Assembly: GCA_023451825.1 (NCBI GenBank)
Contig: JAEXYA010000029.1
Location: 62,001-126,000 of the forward strand
DNA length: 64,000 nt
Source: Pseudomonadota bacterium
GTDB taxonomy: Bacteria > Pseudomonadota > Alphaproteobacteria > Rhizobiales > Xanthobacteraceae
Direction: 5' to 3'
Part shown: positions 8,183 through 16,043 of the stretch, piece by piece
How the letters are laid out: each line of letters begins with the position of its first letter
How positions within the stretch are numbered: position 1 is the first letter of the stretch
Made by a program: the position numbers and the translations under genes
The notes under the pieces: generated by a model
What the model saw: the letters and a program-made list of their open reading frames with translations, nothing else
The model's database searches: none
Told to the model about the DNA's origin: nothing

Positions 8183-8566
8183 CTACCCGATCGCCACACC
8201 GCCGCCGATGGTGCGGTTGAGGACCTGGGTCGTCTTCTCGATGCGCTCGGCAGCGGAGTTGAGCGCGGCAGCCACCGCCGTCTGGGTCGCGCGGGCTCGG
8301 TCGGCGGCGACGACGCGAACGTCGCGGAGCGCCATCAGCTCTTCTTGCAGCGCGCGGATCTGCGCATTGGCATCGACGAGTTCGTCGGCCACCATCAGCG
8401 CAGCCATCACCGTGAGGCGGGCATCACCGATCTCGCCGAATTTGCCGCGCAGGCCGGTGACGCGGGACTCAAGGCTTTCCGCGAGGCGCAGCAGGCGGGT
8501 CTCCTGCCCTTCCTCGCACGCCATGCGATATTGCCGGCCATTGATGGTGACGTTGACGTGGGTCAT
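8183..8566 (-). CDS. zapA: cell division protein ZapA
   Basis: A 127-residue ZapA homologue, a cytoplasmic FtsZ-associated protein that bundles FtsZ filaments at the division site. The N-terminal globular part VNVTINGRQYRMACEEGQE is characteristic, followed by RLAESLESRV and a long C-terminal coiled coil (about residues 70-120). The start MTHVNVTING fits the family; upstream ATGs would add non-conserved residues. It follows the DUF4164 gene by 7 bases in the same direction. Confidence 0.92.
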   Translation of the reverse strand: MTHVNVTINGRQYRMACEEGQETRLLRLAESLESRVTGLRGKFGEIGDARLTVMAALMVADELVDANAQIRALQEELMALRDVRVVAADRARATQTAVAAALNSAAERIEKTTQVLNRTIGGGVAIG

Positions 8567-8573
8567 GCCATGA

Positions 8574-8900
8574 TCACTCACGAGACTGTTCCGCAAGCAC
8601 CGTGCGGATCGAGCCGATGGCGGCATCAAGCGAGCCGGCGATCTCGCGATTGGTGCGTTCGAGACGGCGGGTCTTCACCAGCGAGCCATCGAGTTCGTCA
8701 GCGAGGCGCGACCGATCGGCACCGAGCGCCTGGATGCGCGCGGCCAGTTCGTCCTCGTCGCGATCAGCCTCGCGGCGGCGTTCCACCGCACTTTCCAGCG
8801 CATCCAACGCCGTCATCAGCCGGCGCGTCGCGGACTCGATCTCCTGCGCCCCACCATTGGCGGGATCGGAGGCAGAGAGATGGGCGGGACGTTCGATCAT
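8574..8900 (-). CDS. DUF4164 coiled-coil protein
   Basis: A 108-residue protein that is almost entirely coiled coil (residues 15-105, rich in Glu, Arg, Leu and Ala; for example DEDELAARIQALGADRSRLA). It matches the DUF4164 group found directly upstream of zapA in Rhizobiales. No enzymatic motif is present. The position and coiled-coil nature suggest a partner of ZapA or the divisome, but that is inference. The start MIERPAHLS is chosen; the longer frame (to 8948) has no visible conservation. Confidence 0.83.
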   Translation of the reverse strand: MIERPAHLSASDPANGGAQEIESATRRLMTALDALESAVERRREADRDEDELAARIQALGADRSRLADELDGSLVKTRRLERTNREIAGSLDAAIGSIRTVLAEQSRE

Positions 8901-8957
8901 ACCGGGCGATGTGGAACCTGTGGACGGGGACACGACGCCAAAAAGCACGCCGCGACA

Positions 8958-9017
8958 AGGTTTTAGGCTCGAAATTTAGGCGGGCGAAGCGGCGGAAGCA
9001 ACGCCGGCCTAAAACCT
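8958..9017. promoter_or_regulatory. inverted repeat in the DUF4164-tkt divergent region
   Basis: A perfect 11-bp inverted repeat, AGGTTTTAGGC at 8958-8968 and GCCTAAAACCT at 9007-9017, encloses a smaller stem CGGCG/CGCCG. It lies in the 308-bp gap between the divergently transcribed DUF4164 and transketolase genes. It could be an operator or an RNA stem-loop. I see nothing else assignable in 8901-9208 apart from the tkt leader. Confidence 0.45.
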
Positions 9018-9208
9018 ATGCACCGTAAAGCGGTCAAAAATCGGGGTTATCCTGCGGAGAAGGCTGCACTTCCGGCGACGGCTTGGACTCCCAGGAACCG
9101 AGGTGCTATCCACCCGTTCTCCAATGCGATGCTGCAAAGCCGCACGCCCAGCGGTTGCAAACGACCCCTTACAAGCAGTCCCCTTCTAAAAATAAGACGG
9201 AACACACG

Positions 9209-11194
9209 ATGGCGCAGGTTGATCACTCGAAAATGGCCAATGCAATTCGCGCACTGGCCATGGATGGCGTGCAGAAGGCCAATTCCGGCCATCCCGGCCT
9301 GCCCATGGGCGCCGCCGACGTCGCCACCGTGCTGTTCAGCCAGTTCCTGAAATTCGATGCCGCCGATCCGAAGTGGCCGGACCGCGACCGCTTCATCCTT
9401 TCGGCCGGCCATGGCTCGATGCTGCTCTATGCCCTGCTCTATCTCACGGGCAACAAGGAGATGACGCTCGACCAGCTGAAGAATTTCCGCCAGCTGCATT
9501 CGGCGACCCCGGGCCATCCGGAAAACTTCCACACCTCCGGTGTCGAGACCACCACCGGCCCGCTCGGCCAGGGCGTCGCCACCTCGGTCGGTTTCGCGCT
9601 CGCCGAGCGCATGCTTGCTGCCGAATATGGCGATCTCGTCGATCACTACACTTATGTGCTGTGCTCGGACGGCGACCTGATGGAAGGCGTCAGCCATGAA
9701 GCGCTGGCCATGGCCGGCCATCTCAAGCTGTCGAAACTGATCTTCCTCTATGACGACAACGGCATTTCCATCGACGGCCCGCTGACCCTCGCCGACAGCG
9801 TCGACCAGGTCGCGCGCTTCAAGGCCCATGGCTGGAATGCGGTGCAGATCGACGGCCATGATCCCGTTGCGATCGCCAAAGCCATCAAGGACGCGCAGTC
9901 ATCGGATCGCCCGTCGCTGATCGCCTGCAAGACCACCATCGGCTTCGGCTCGCCGAAGCGCGCCGGCACTTCCAAGGCGCATGGCGAACCGCTCGGCGCC
10001 GAAGAACTCGCCGCCACCAAGAAGGCGCTGGGCTGGGATTACGGCCCGTTCGAAATTCCGGACGACATCCTCAATGCCTGGCGGGATGTCGGCAAGAAGG
10101 GCGCTGCTGCGCGTGCCGACTGGCAGAAGCGTTTTGACGCGCAGCCGGCCGACAAGCGCGATGAATTCACCCGCCGCGACCTGCACAAGCGCCCCGCCGC
10201 AATGGAAGTCGCGATCCGCGATCTGAAGAAGAAGCTGGTTGCCGAGCCGCAGACCGTCGCGACCCGCAAGGCCAGCGAACTCGCGCTTGAAGCGCTGGTG
10301 CAGGTGGTGCCGGAAATGGTGATCGGTTCCGCCGATCTGACGCCGTCGAACAACACCCGCACCAAACAGGCCGTGGAAATCAAGCCCGGCGACTTCAAGG
10401 GGCGCTATGTTCATTACGGCATTCGCGAAATGGGCATGGCCGCGGCCATGAACGGCATCGCGCTGCATGGCGGCTTCATTCCGGCCGGCGCGACCTTCAT
10501 GTGCTTCACCGATTACGCACGCCCGGCGATGCGCATCTCGGCGCTGGCGCAGATCCCCGTGATCTACATCATGACCCATGACTCCATCGGTCTCGGCGAA
10601 GACGGCCCAACCCATCAGCCCGTGGAGCATCTCGCTGCCATGCGCGCGATGCCGAACATGCGCGTGTTCCGCCCGGCGGACACGGTCGAGACCGCCGAGT
10701 GCTGGCAGTTGGCAATGGAGAAGACCAACGGTCCGACCATGCTGGCTCTCTCGCGCCAGAACCTGACGCCGGTGCGCACCACGCATCACGACGACAATCT
10801 CTGCGCCAACGGCGGCTATGAGCTCGTCGCTGCCGATGGCAAGGCCGCCGTCTCGATCTTCGCGTCGGGCTCGGAAGTCGAAATCGCCGTCGCCGCGCAG
10901 AAGACGCTGGCCGAGAAGGGCATCGCGACCCGCGTGGTGTCGGTGCCGTCGCTCGAACTGCTGCTGGAGCAGCCGGAAGACAAGCAGAAGGCGATCATCG
11001 GCGATGCGCCGGTCAAGATCGCCGTCGAAGCCGCCGTGCGCTTCGGCTGGGATTCGGTGATCGGCCATGACGGTATCTTCATCGGCATGAAGGGTTTTGG
11101 CTCCAGCGCGCCGGCGAAGGAGTTGTACAAGCTGTTCGGCATCACGCCGGAAGCCGTGGTGGACGCTGCGACCCGCAAGCACAACAAAGCTTAA
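9209..11194 (+). CDS. tkt: transketolase
   Basis: A 661-residue thiamine-diphosphate enzyme of the pentose phosphate and Calvin cycles. The substrate motif GHGSMLLYALLYLTG is near residue 70, the ThDP motif SDGDLMEGVSHEA with DDNGISIDG near 155-190, and DSIGLGEDGPTHQPVEHL near 460. The length is normal. The start MAQVDHSKMANAIRALAMDG is chosen because the upstream extension lacks conserved sequence. It heads a rightward carbon-metabolism block, followed by gap and pgk. Confidence 0.96.
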   Translation: MAQVDHSKMANAIRALAMDGVQKANSGHPGLPMGAADVATVLFSQFLKFDAADPKWPDRDRFILSAGHGSMLLYALLYLTGNKEMTLDQLKNFRQLHSATPGHPENFHTSGVETTTGPLGQGVATSVGFALAERMLAAEYGDLVDHYTYVLCSDGDLMEGVSHEALAMAGHLKLSKLIFLYDDNGISIDGPLTLADSVDQVARFKAHGWNAVQIDGHDPVAIAKAIKDAQSSDRPSLIACKTTIGFGSPKRAGTSKAHGEPLGAEELAATKKALGWDYGPFEIPDDILNAWRDVGKKGAAARADWQKRFDAQPADKRDEFTRRDLHKRPAAMEVAIRDLKKKLVAEPQTVATRKASELALEALVQVVPEMVIGSADLTPSNNTRTKQAVEIKPGDFKGRYVHYGIREMGMAAAMNGIALHGGFIPAGATFMCFTDYARPAMRISALAQIPVIYIMTHDSIGLGEDGPTHQPVEHLAAMRAMPNMRVFRPADTVETAECWQLAMEKTNGPTMLALSRQNLTPVRTTHHDDNLCANGGYELVAADGKAAVSIFASGSEVEIAVAAQKTLAEKGIATRVVSVPSLELLLEQPEDKQKAIIGDAPVKIAVEAAVRFGWDSVIGHDGIFIGMKGFGSSAPAKELYKLFGITPEAVVDAATRKHNKA

Positions 11195-11210
11195 CGCAAG
11201 TCGATGTTTT

Positions 11211-11336
11211 CCCTCTCCCGTTCTTACGGGGGAGGGTCAGGGTGGGGGCGCCCCACGTGACGTCAGAGCTTGTGGCTGCCCACCCCGGCCCTCCCCCGCC
11301 CGCGCGAAGCTTCGCTTCGCTAGGCGGGAGAGGGAG
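11211..11336. repeat. palindromic intergenic element, CCCTCTCCCG / GGGGGAGGG type
   Basis: An imperfect palindrome from CCCTCTCCCG to CGGGAGAGGG between tkt and gap. Its core contains CCCACGTGACGTCAGAGCTT (within 11251-11272), which recurs exactly at 43830-43851 in a related element. The rest of 11195-11480 holds the gap leader, with a TATATA box near 11436 and AAGGAGAG just before the gap start. Confidence 0.75.
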
Positions 11337-11480
11337 AAACAGAGACCACACGCGGCTTAACGCTATCGGAGCATTGGCGCAGTGACGCATTGCACCAATG
11401 TTCCTTTCGGGGCATGAAACGCCCATAAAGGCCACTATATAGAGCCCTCAAACTAGGCAGGGCCAACAAGGAGAGAATGA

Positions 11481-12488
11481 ATGGCGATCCGGGTTTCGAT
11501 CAACGGTTTTGGCCGCATCGGCCGCAATGTGCTGCGGGCGATCTATGAGTCGGGCCGCACTGACATCGAAGTGGTCGCCATCAACGATCTCGGACCGGTC
11601 GAGACCAATGCGCATCTGCTCCGCTTCGACTCGGTGCATGGCCGCTTCCCGGGCGAAGTCACCGTCGATGGTGACAGCATCAATCTCGGCAAGGGCAAGA
11701 TCAAGGTCACCTCGGTTCGCGATCCGAACACGCTGCCCTGGAAGGATCTCGGCATCGACATCGCGCTCGAATGCACCGGCATCTTCTCCGCCAAGGCGAA
11801 GGCCTCTGCCCATCTGACCGCAGGCGCCAAGCGCGTGCTGGTCTCGGCTCCGTCGGACGGCGCTGACGCGACCATCGTCTACGGCGTCAACCACAAGACC
11901 CTGACCAAGGATCACCTGGTCGTCTCCAACGGTTCGTGCACCACCAACTGCCTGGCGCCGGTGGCCAAGGTGCTCAATGAAACCGTCGGCATCGAAACCG
12001 GTTTCATGACCACGATCCACGCTTACACCGGCGACCAGCCGACCCTCGACACCCTGCACAGCGATCTCTATCGCGGTCGTGCAGCTGCGATGTCGATGAT
12101 CCCGACCTCGACGGGCGCCGCCAAGGCCATCGGCCTGGTGATGCCTGAACTGGCCGGTAAGCTCGACGGTGTTTCCATCCGCGTGCCGACCCCGAATGTC
12201 TCGGTGGTCGATCTCAAGATCATCGCCAAGAAGGCGACGACCAAGGAAGAGATCAACGAAGCCATCAAGAAGGCCGCCGCCGGCGAGCTGAAGGGCGTGC
12301 TCGGCACCACCTCGCACCCGAACGTGTCGATCGACTTCAACCACGATCCGCATTCGTCGACCTTCGCCTTCGACCAGACCAAGGTGCAGAACGGCACGCT
12401 GGTGCGCGTGCTGAGCTGGTATGACAACGAGTGGGGCTTCTCCAACCGCATGGCCGATACGGCCGTTGCGATGGGCAAGCTGCTCTAA
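11481..12488 (+). CDS. gap: type I glyceraldehyde-3-phosphate dehydrogenase
   Basis: A 335-residue NAD(P)-dependent enzyme of glycolysis and the Calvin cycle. The Rossmann start is INGFGRIGRNVLRAIYESG, the catalytic cysteine is in SNGSCTTNCLAPVAKVL near residue 152, and WYDNEWGFSNRM lies near the C-terminus. The length is normal. AAGGAGAG precedes the ATG. A strong terminator follows at 12504-12538, so part of the transcription stops before pgk. Confidence 0.97.
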   Translation: MAIRVSINGFGRIGRNVLRAIYESGRTDIEVVAINDLGPVETNAHLLRFDSVHGRFPGEVTVDGDSINLGKGKIKVTSVRDPNTLPWKDLGIDIALECTGIFSAKAKASAHLTAGAKRVLVSAPSDGADATIVYGVNHKTLTKDHLVVSNGSCTTNCLAPVAKVLNETVGIETGFMTTIHAYTGDQPTLDTLHSDLYRGRAAAMSMIPTSTGAAKAIGLVMPELAGKLDGVSIRVPTPNVSVVDLKIIAKKATTKEEINEAIKKAAAGELKGVLGTTSHPNVSIDFNHDPHSSTFAFDQTKVQNGTLVRVLSWYDNEWGFSNRMADTAVAMGKLL

Positions 12489-12503
12489 GACCAAGTAAGC
12501 GAC

Positions 12504-12538
12504 ATATCCCGGACGCCATAAGCGTCCGGGATATTTTT
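12504..12538 (+). terminator. rho-independent terminator after gap
   Basis: A perfect 13-bp stem, ATATCCCGGACGC (12504-12516) with GCGTCCGGGATAT (12522-12534), a 5-base loop and a following T-rich run. It lies between gap and pgk. Confidence 0.85.
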
Positions 12539-12600
12539 ATAATGCGGCGGTCCCGCTCGCGGTCGATCGCCCTCGTTTCTCCGCGACCGGGACAATCACC

Positions 12601-13794
12601 ATGACCAATTCTTTCCGCACCCTCGATGATGTCGATGTGAAGGGTAAGCGCGTGCTCGTGCGCGTCGATCTCAATGTCCCCATGGACAGCGGCAAGGTGA
12701 CTGACGCAACGAGGCTCGAGCGCATCGCGCCGACCATCACCGGCATTTCCGACAAGGGCGGCAAGGTCATCCTGCTCGCGCATTTCGGCCGCCCCAAAGG
12801 CCGCGACGAGAAGAACTCGCTGAAGCCTGTGGCTGCCGCGCTCGCCAATGTCCTCAACAAGCAGATCGCCTTCGCCGACGACTGCATCGGCGAGCCCGCG
12901 CAGAAGGCTGTGGCCGCGATGAAGGATGGCGACATTCTCTGCCTGGAAAACACCCGCTTCCATGCCGGCGAGGAAAAGAACGATCCGGCCTTTGTGGAAG
13001 AACTCGCCAAGCTCGGCGACATCTGGGTCAATGACGCCTTCTCGGCCGCGCATCGCGCCCACGCGACCACCGAAGGCCTCGGTCACAAGCTGCCGGCCTA
13101 TGCCGGCCGCACCATGCAGGCCGAATTGGATGCGCTCGGCAAGGCGCTGGACGCGCCGAAGCGCCCGGTGATCGCGGTCGTTGGCGGCGCCAAGGTGTCG
13201 ACCAAGATCGACCTGCTGGAAAACCTCGTCAGCAAGGTGCAGGCGCTGGTGATCGGCGGCGGCATGGCCAACACATTCCTGCATGCACAGGGGATCGGCG
13301 TCGGCAAGTCGCTGTGCGAGAAGGACCTCGCGCCCACCGCGCTGCGCATTCTGGAGAAGGCGGAAGCCGCCGGCTGCGCAATCATCCTGCCGGTGGACGC
13401 GACCGTCGCGTTCAAGTTCGAAGCCAATACGCCATCGCAGGCTTACGGCCTCGATGCGATCCCGGACGACGGCATGATCCTCGATGTCGGCCCGCAGTCC
13501 ATCGAGCGCATTCATGCCGCGATCGACGATGCCGCGACGCTGGTGTGGAATGGCCCGGTCGGCGCATTCGAAATCGCGCCATTCGATCGCGGCACTGTGG
13601 TCGCTGCGAAGCACGCTGCGAAGCGCACCAAGGAAGGCAAGCTGATCTCGGTGGCCGGTGGCGGCGACACCGTGGCGGCTTTGAATCACGCGGGCGTGGC
13701 GGACGATTTCACTTACATTTCCACCGCTGGCGGCGCTTTCCTCGAATGGATGGAAGGCAAGCCGCTGCCCGGCGTCGAGGTGCTGAAGAAGTAA
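12601..13794 (+). CDS. pgk: phosphoglycerate kinase
   Basis: A 397-residue kinase transferring phosphate between 1,3-bisphosphoglycerate and ADP. The family signature is RVLVRVDLNVPMD at the N-terminus. LAHFGRPKG, SAAHRAHATTEGL, VVGGAKVSTKIDLLENL and the C-terminal nucleotide loop SVAGGGDTVAAL are all present. The length is normal. It lies 112 bp after gap, beyond a strong terminator, so it may have its own promoter. Confidence 0.97.
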   Translation: MTNSFRTLDDVDVKGKRVLVRVDLNVPMDSGKVTDATRLERIAPTITGISDKGGKVILLAHFGRPKGRDEKNSLKPVAAALANVLNKQIAFADDCIGEPAQKAVAAMKDGDILCLENTRFHAGEEKNDPAFVEELAKLGDIWVNDAFSAAHRAHATTEGLGHKLPAYAGRTMQAELDALGKALDAPKRPVIAVVGGAKVSTKIDLLENLVSKVQALVIGGGMANTFLHAQGIGVGKSLCEKDLAPTALRILEKAEAAGCAIILPVDATVAFKFEANTPSQAYGLDAIPDDGMILDVGPQSIERIHAAIDDAATLVWNGPVGAFEIAPFDRGTVVAAKHAAKRTKEGKLISVAGGGDTVAALNHAGVADDFTYISTAGGAFLEWMEGKPLPGVEVLKK

Positions 13795-13812
13795 GTTTCA
13801 GCAACTTAAGAT

Positions 13813-13840
13813 TGCCGTTGCAGTGTCGTGTGTTTATGAT
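13813..13840 (+). promoter_or_regulatory. candidate sigma-70 promoter of the small coiled-coil gene
   Basis: TTGCCG (13813-13818), a 16-bp spacer and TATGAT (13835-13840). The -10 box overlaps the start of the inverted repeat at 13839-13867, so a protein bound there would block transcription. Confidence 0.45.
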
Positions 13841-13867
13841 ACGTTCTCGTTAGTAACGAGGACGTAT
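13839..13867. promoter_or_regulatory. 29-bp near-perfect inverted repeat (operator or SD-sequestering hairpin)
   Basis: The left arm ATACGTTCTCGTTA and right arm TAACGAGGACGTAT are complementary at 13 of 14 positions, and the mismatch would be a G-U pair in RNA. The right arm holds the likely Shine-Dalgarno GAGG of the gene starting at 13873. Either protein binding at the DNA level or ribosome-site masking in the RNA is possible. Confidence 0.55.
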
Positions 13868-13872
13868 CGGCC

Positions 13873-14139
13873 ATGAGCGACAACGTGGAAAATGCGGTTT
13901 TCGAAATCTTGAAGAAGATTCAGGGTGACTTGGCGGCGTTTCGAATTGAGGTGGATAAGCGCTTCGACGCCGTCGATGCGCGGTTCGACAATATTGAAGC
14001 AATTTCGCGCGGCGAGCGGCGCGATAACGCGGGAGCATTTCTGCTGACGCGCACCATGTTCGGCGATCTCAACGCACGCGTCACCGATCTAGAAAGCCGG
14101 CTCGACAGGCTCGAAGATCACGAGCATCGATCCTCCTAA
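13873..14139 (+). CDS. small coiled-coil protein of unknown function
   Basis: An 88-residue protein, not recognised beyond its architecture. It is dominated by heptad-like segments: AFRIEVDKRFDAVDARFDNIEA (about residues 22-43) and DLNARVTDLESRLDRLEDHEH near the C-terminus. There is no signal peptide or membrane segment. Similar small proteins with a KRFDAVDARFDxIE-like pattern are often encoded beside toxin or regulatory genes, but no partner is adjacent here. A promoter and a striking inverted repeat lie directly upstream, suggesting tight control. It interrupts the pgk-fba gene order. Confidence 0.72.
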   Translation: MSDNVENAVFEILKKIQGDLAAFRIEVDKRFDAVDARFDNIEAISRGERRDNAGAFLLTRTMFGDLNARVTDLESRLDRLEDHEHRSS

Positions 14140-14304
14140 ATTTCCGCACACTGGAACACCTACGCCCTTCAGCGATTAACGCTGCGCGCTCGCGCGACGT
14201 ATGGCGGCTTGGATTCGCTGTGGGCTCGCGCTAAGAGCGATCATCAGGTGCGGAACCCGCGCCACTTCATTCAAGAACCGCCCATCCAAGAAGGAGTCTC
14301 CCGC

Positions 14305-15372
14305 ATGGCCCGTATCACGTTGCGTCAATTGCTCGATCATGCAGCGGAAAACGATTACGGCGTGCCGGCCTTCAATATCAACAATATGGAGCAGGCGCTG
14401 GCGATCATGGAAGCCGCCAACGGCGTCGATGCACCGGTGATCATCCAGGCGTCGCGCGGCGCCCGCTCCTACGCCAACGACATCATGCTCAAGCACATGA
14501 TGGACGCTGTCACCGAAATCTATCCACACATTCCCGTCTGCGTGCATCTCGACCATGGCAACGAGGCCGCAACCTGCATGACCGCGATCCAGGCCGGCTT
14601 CACCTCGGTGATGATGGACGGCTCGCTGAAGGCCGACGGCAAGACGCCGGGCGACTGGGACTACAATGTCGGCGTCACCAAGACCGTGACCGACATGGCG
14701 CATCTCGGCGGCATCTCGGTGGAAGGCGAGCTCGGCGTGCTCGGCTCGCTGGAGACCGGCGAAGGCGAGGCGGAAGACGGCCACGGCGCAGAGGGCAAGC
14801 TGTCGCATGACCAGCTGCTGACCAATCCGGATGAAGCCGTGAAGTTCGTCAAGGAGACCCAGGTGGACGCGCTGGCGATCGCCATGGGCACTTCGCATGG
14901 CGCCTATAAGTTCACCCGCAAGCCGGATGGCGACATTCTCGCCATGAACGTGATCGAGGAAATCCACCGCAAGCTGCCGAACACGCATCTGGTGATGCAC
15001 GGCTCGTCCTCGGTGCCGCAGGACCTGCAGGACATCATCAACAAGTTCGGCGGCCAGATGAAGCCGACCTGGGGCGTGCCGGTGGCCGAGATCCAGCGCG
15101 GCATCAAGCACGGCGTGCGCAAGATCAATATCGATACCGACAACCGCATGGCGATGACCGGCCAGATCCGCAAGATCCTGTCCGAGAATCCGAGCGAATT
15201 CGATCCGCGCAAATATCTGAAGCCGGCGATGGAAGCGATGACGAAGCTCTGCAAGCAGCGCCTGCAAGAGTTCAACACCGCCGGCCAGGCCAGCAAGATC
15301 AAGCGTGTGCTGACCACCGCCGAAATGGCTAAGCGCTACGCCGCGGGCGAGCTGAACGCCAAGATCGCCTGA
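14305..15372 (+). CDS. fba: class II fructose-bisphosphate aldolase, Calvin-cycle subtype
   Basis: A 355-residue zinc-dependent aldolase interconverting fructose-1,6-bisphosphate with dihydroxyacetone phosphate and glyceraldehyde-3-phosphate. Metal and active-site motifs visible are CVHLDHGNE, GISVEGELGVLGSLETGEG and LVMHGSSSVP. The length and the charged insert match the long class II B group (TIGR01521) associated with Calvin-cycle operons. The start MARITLRQLLDHAAEN is preceded by AAGGAGT; the longer open frame upstream is not conserved-looking. A second, unrelated class I aldolase gene lies 670 bp downstream. Confidence 0.96.
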   Translation: MARITLRQLLDHAAENDYGVPAFNINNMEQALAIMEAANGVDAPVIIQASRGARSYANDIMLKHMMDAVTEIYPHIPVCVHLDHGNEAATCMTAIQAGFTSVMMDGSLKADGKTPGDWDYNVGVTKTVTDMAHLGGISVEGELGVLGSLETGEGEAEDGHGAEGKLSHDQLLTNPDEAVKFVKETQVDALAIAMGTSHGAYKFTRKPDGDILAMNVIEEIHRKLPNTHLVMHGSSSVPQDLQDIINKFGGQMKPTWGVPVAEIQRGIKHGVRKINIDTDNRMAMTGQIRKILSENPSEFDPRKYLKPAMEAMTKLCKQRLQEFNTAGQASKIKRVLTTAEMAKRYAAGELNAKIA

Positions 15373-15415
15373 TGATCGGCTGAATGCGCGCATCCCGCCG
15401 GGATGCACGCATGCC

Positions 15416-15444
15416 TTGCAAGCCTCGGCGACCTTCGCTATGTT
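15416..15444 (+). promoter_or_regulatory. promoter of the MazEF-like pair
   Basis: TTGCAA (15416-15421), a 17-bp spacer and TATGTT (15439-15444) give a good sigma-70 promoter 25 bases before the antitoxin start. The -10 box overlaps the palindrome at 15442-15453. Confidence 0.6.
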
Positions 15445-15453
15445 ACATGTAAC
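15442..15453. promoter_or_regulatory. palindromic operator GTTACATGTAAC
   Basis: A perfect 12-bp palindrome overlapping the -10 region and start site of the toxin-antitoxin promoter. This is where an antitoxin would be expected to bind for autoregulation. Binding is inferred. Confidence 0.6.
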
Positions 15454-15468
15454 GGAGTGGAGGTCGTC

Positions 15469-15675
15469 ATGGCCACAGGCGCAGAGCGCGTCCGCAAGCA
15501 CCGCGAAAAAATGAAGGCCGCCGGCTTGAAGCCGGTGACCATCTGGGTGCCGGACGTGAATTCACCCGAATACCGGGCCAAGATTGCTCGCGCGATCGAA
15601 GTGATCAACGCCAGTGACAGCGAGAAGGAGATTCTCGACGAGCTGTCCGGGGTCGATTTCGACGGCTGGAAATGA
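15469..15675 (+). CDS. MazE-like antitoxin (DUF3018 type)
   Basis: A 68-residue antitoxin. RVRKHREKMKAAGLKPVTIWVPD is the typical DNA-binding start of the DUF3018/antitoxin-MazE-like group; it is followed by an acidic C-terminal region (KEILDELSGVDFDGW) that would wrap the toxin. The start at 15469 follows GGAGTGGAGG. Its stop codon overlaps the start of the toxin gene (ATGA), indicating translational coupling. It lies in the gap between the two aldolase genes. Confidence 0.86.
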   Translation: MATGAERVRKHREKMKAAGLKPVTIWVPDVNSPEYRAKIARAIEVINASDSEKEILDELSGVDFDGWK

Positions 15676-15995
15676 AACGCGGGGATCTTATCACCGTGGC
15701 TTTGCCGGGAGCGTTCGGAAAGCCCCGTCCAGCCTTGGTCGTTCAAGCTGAGAATTTCGATAGGCTTGGCACCGTCACTTTTCTACCGTTGACGAGCGAT
15801 CTTCTTCCCGATCAGGTTTTCCGCATCGAAGTCAGGCCAACGTCGGCGAACGGTCTTCGTGCTCCGTCTCACATCATGACTGATAAATGCAGCACGCTCC
15901 GGGTCAGTCAAACCGGGCCGGTTTTCGGAGTATTGGACAATGCAGCCATGGAACAGGTAGACCGCGCGCTGGCGACTTTTCTCGGCCTTGCCTGA
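15672..15995 (+). CDS. MazF/PemK-family toxin
   Basis: A 107-residue member of the MazF/PemK/CcdB fold, mostly sequence-specific mRNA interferases. MKRGDLITVALPGAFGKPRPALVVQ with the conserved GKPRPA turn marks the N-terminus; VTFLPLTSD and SHIMTDKCSTLRVSQTG complete the core. The length is normal and no lesion is seen. It overlaps the antitoxin gene by 4 bases. Transcription could continue into the class I aldolase gene 48 bases downstream. Confidence 0.88.
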   Translation: MKRGDLITVALPGAFGKPRPALVVQAENFDRLGTVTFLPLTSDLLPDQVFRIEVRPTSANGLRAPSHIMTDKCSTLRVSQTGPVFGVLDNAAMEQVDRALATFLGLA

Positions 15996-16043
15996 CATCC
16001 GTCGTTATTGTCCGTAAGAAGCACATCTTTCAGGACCGCTCCG

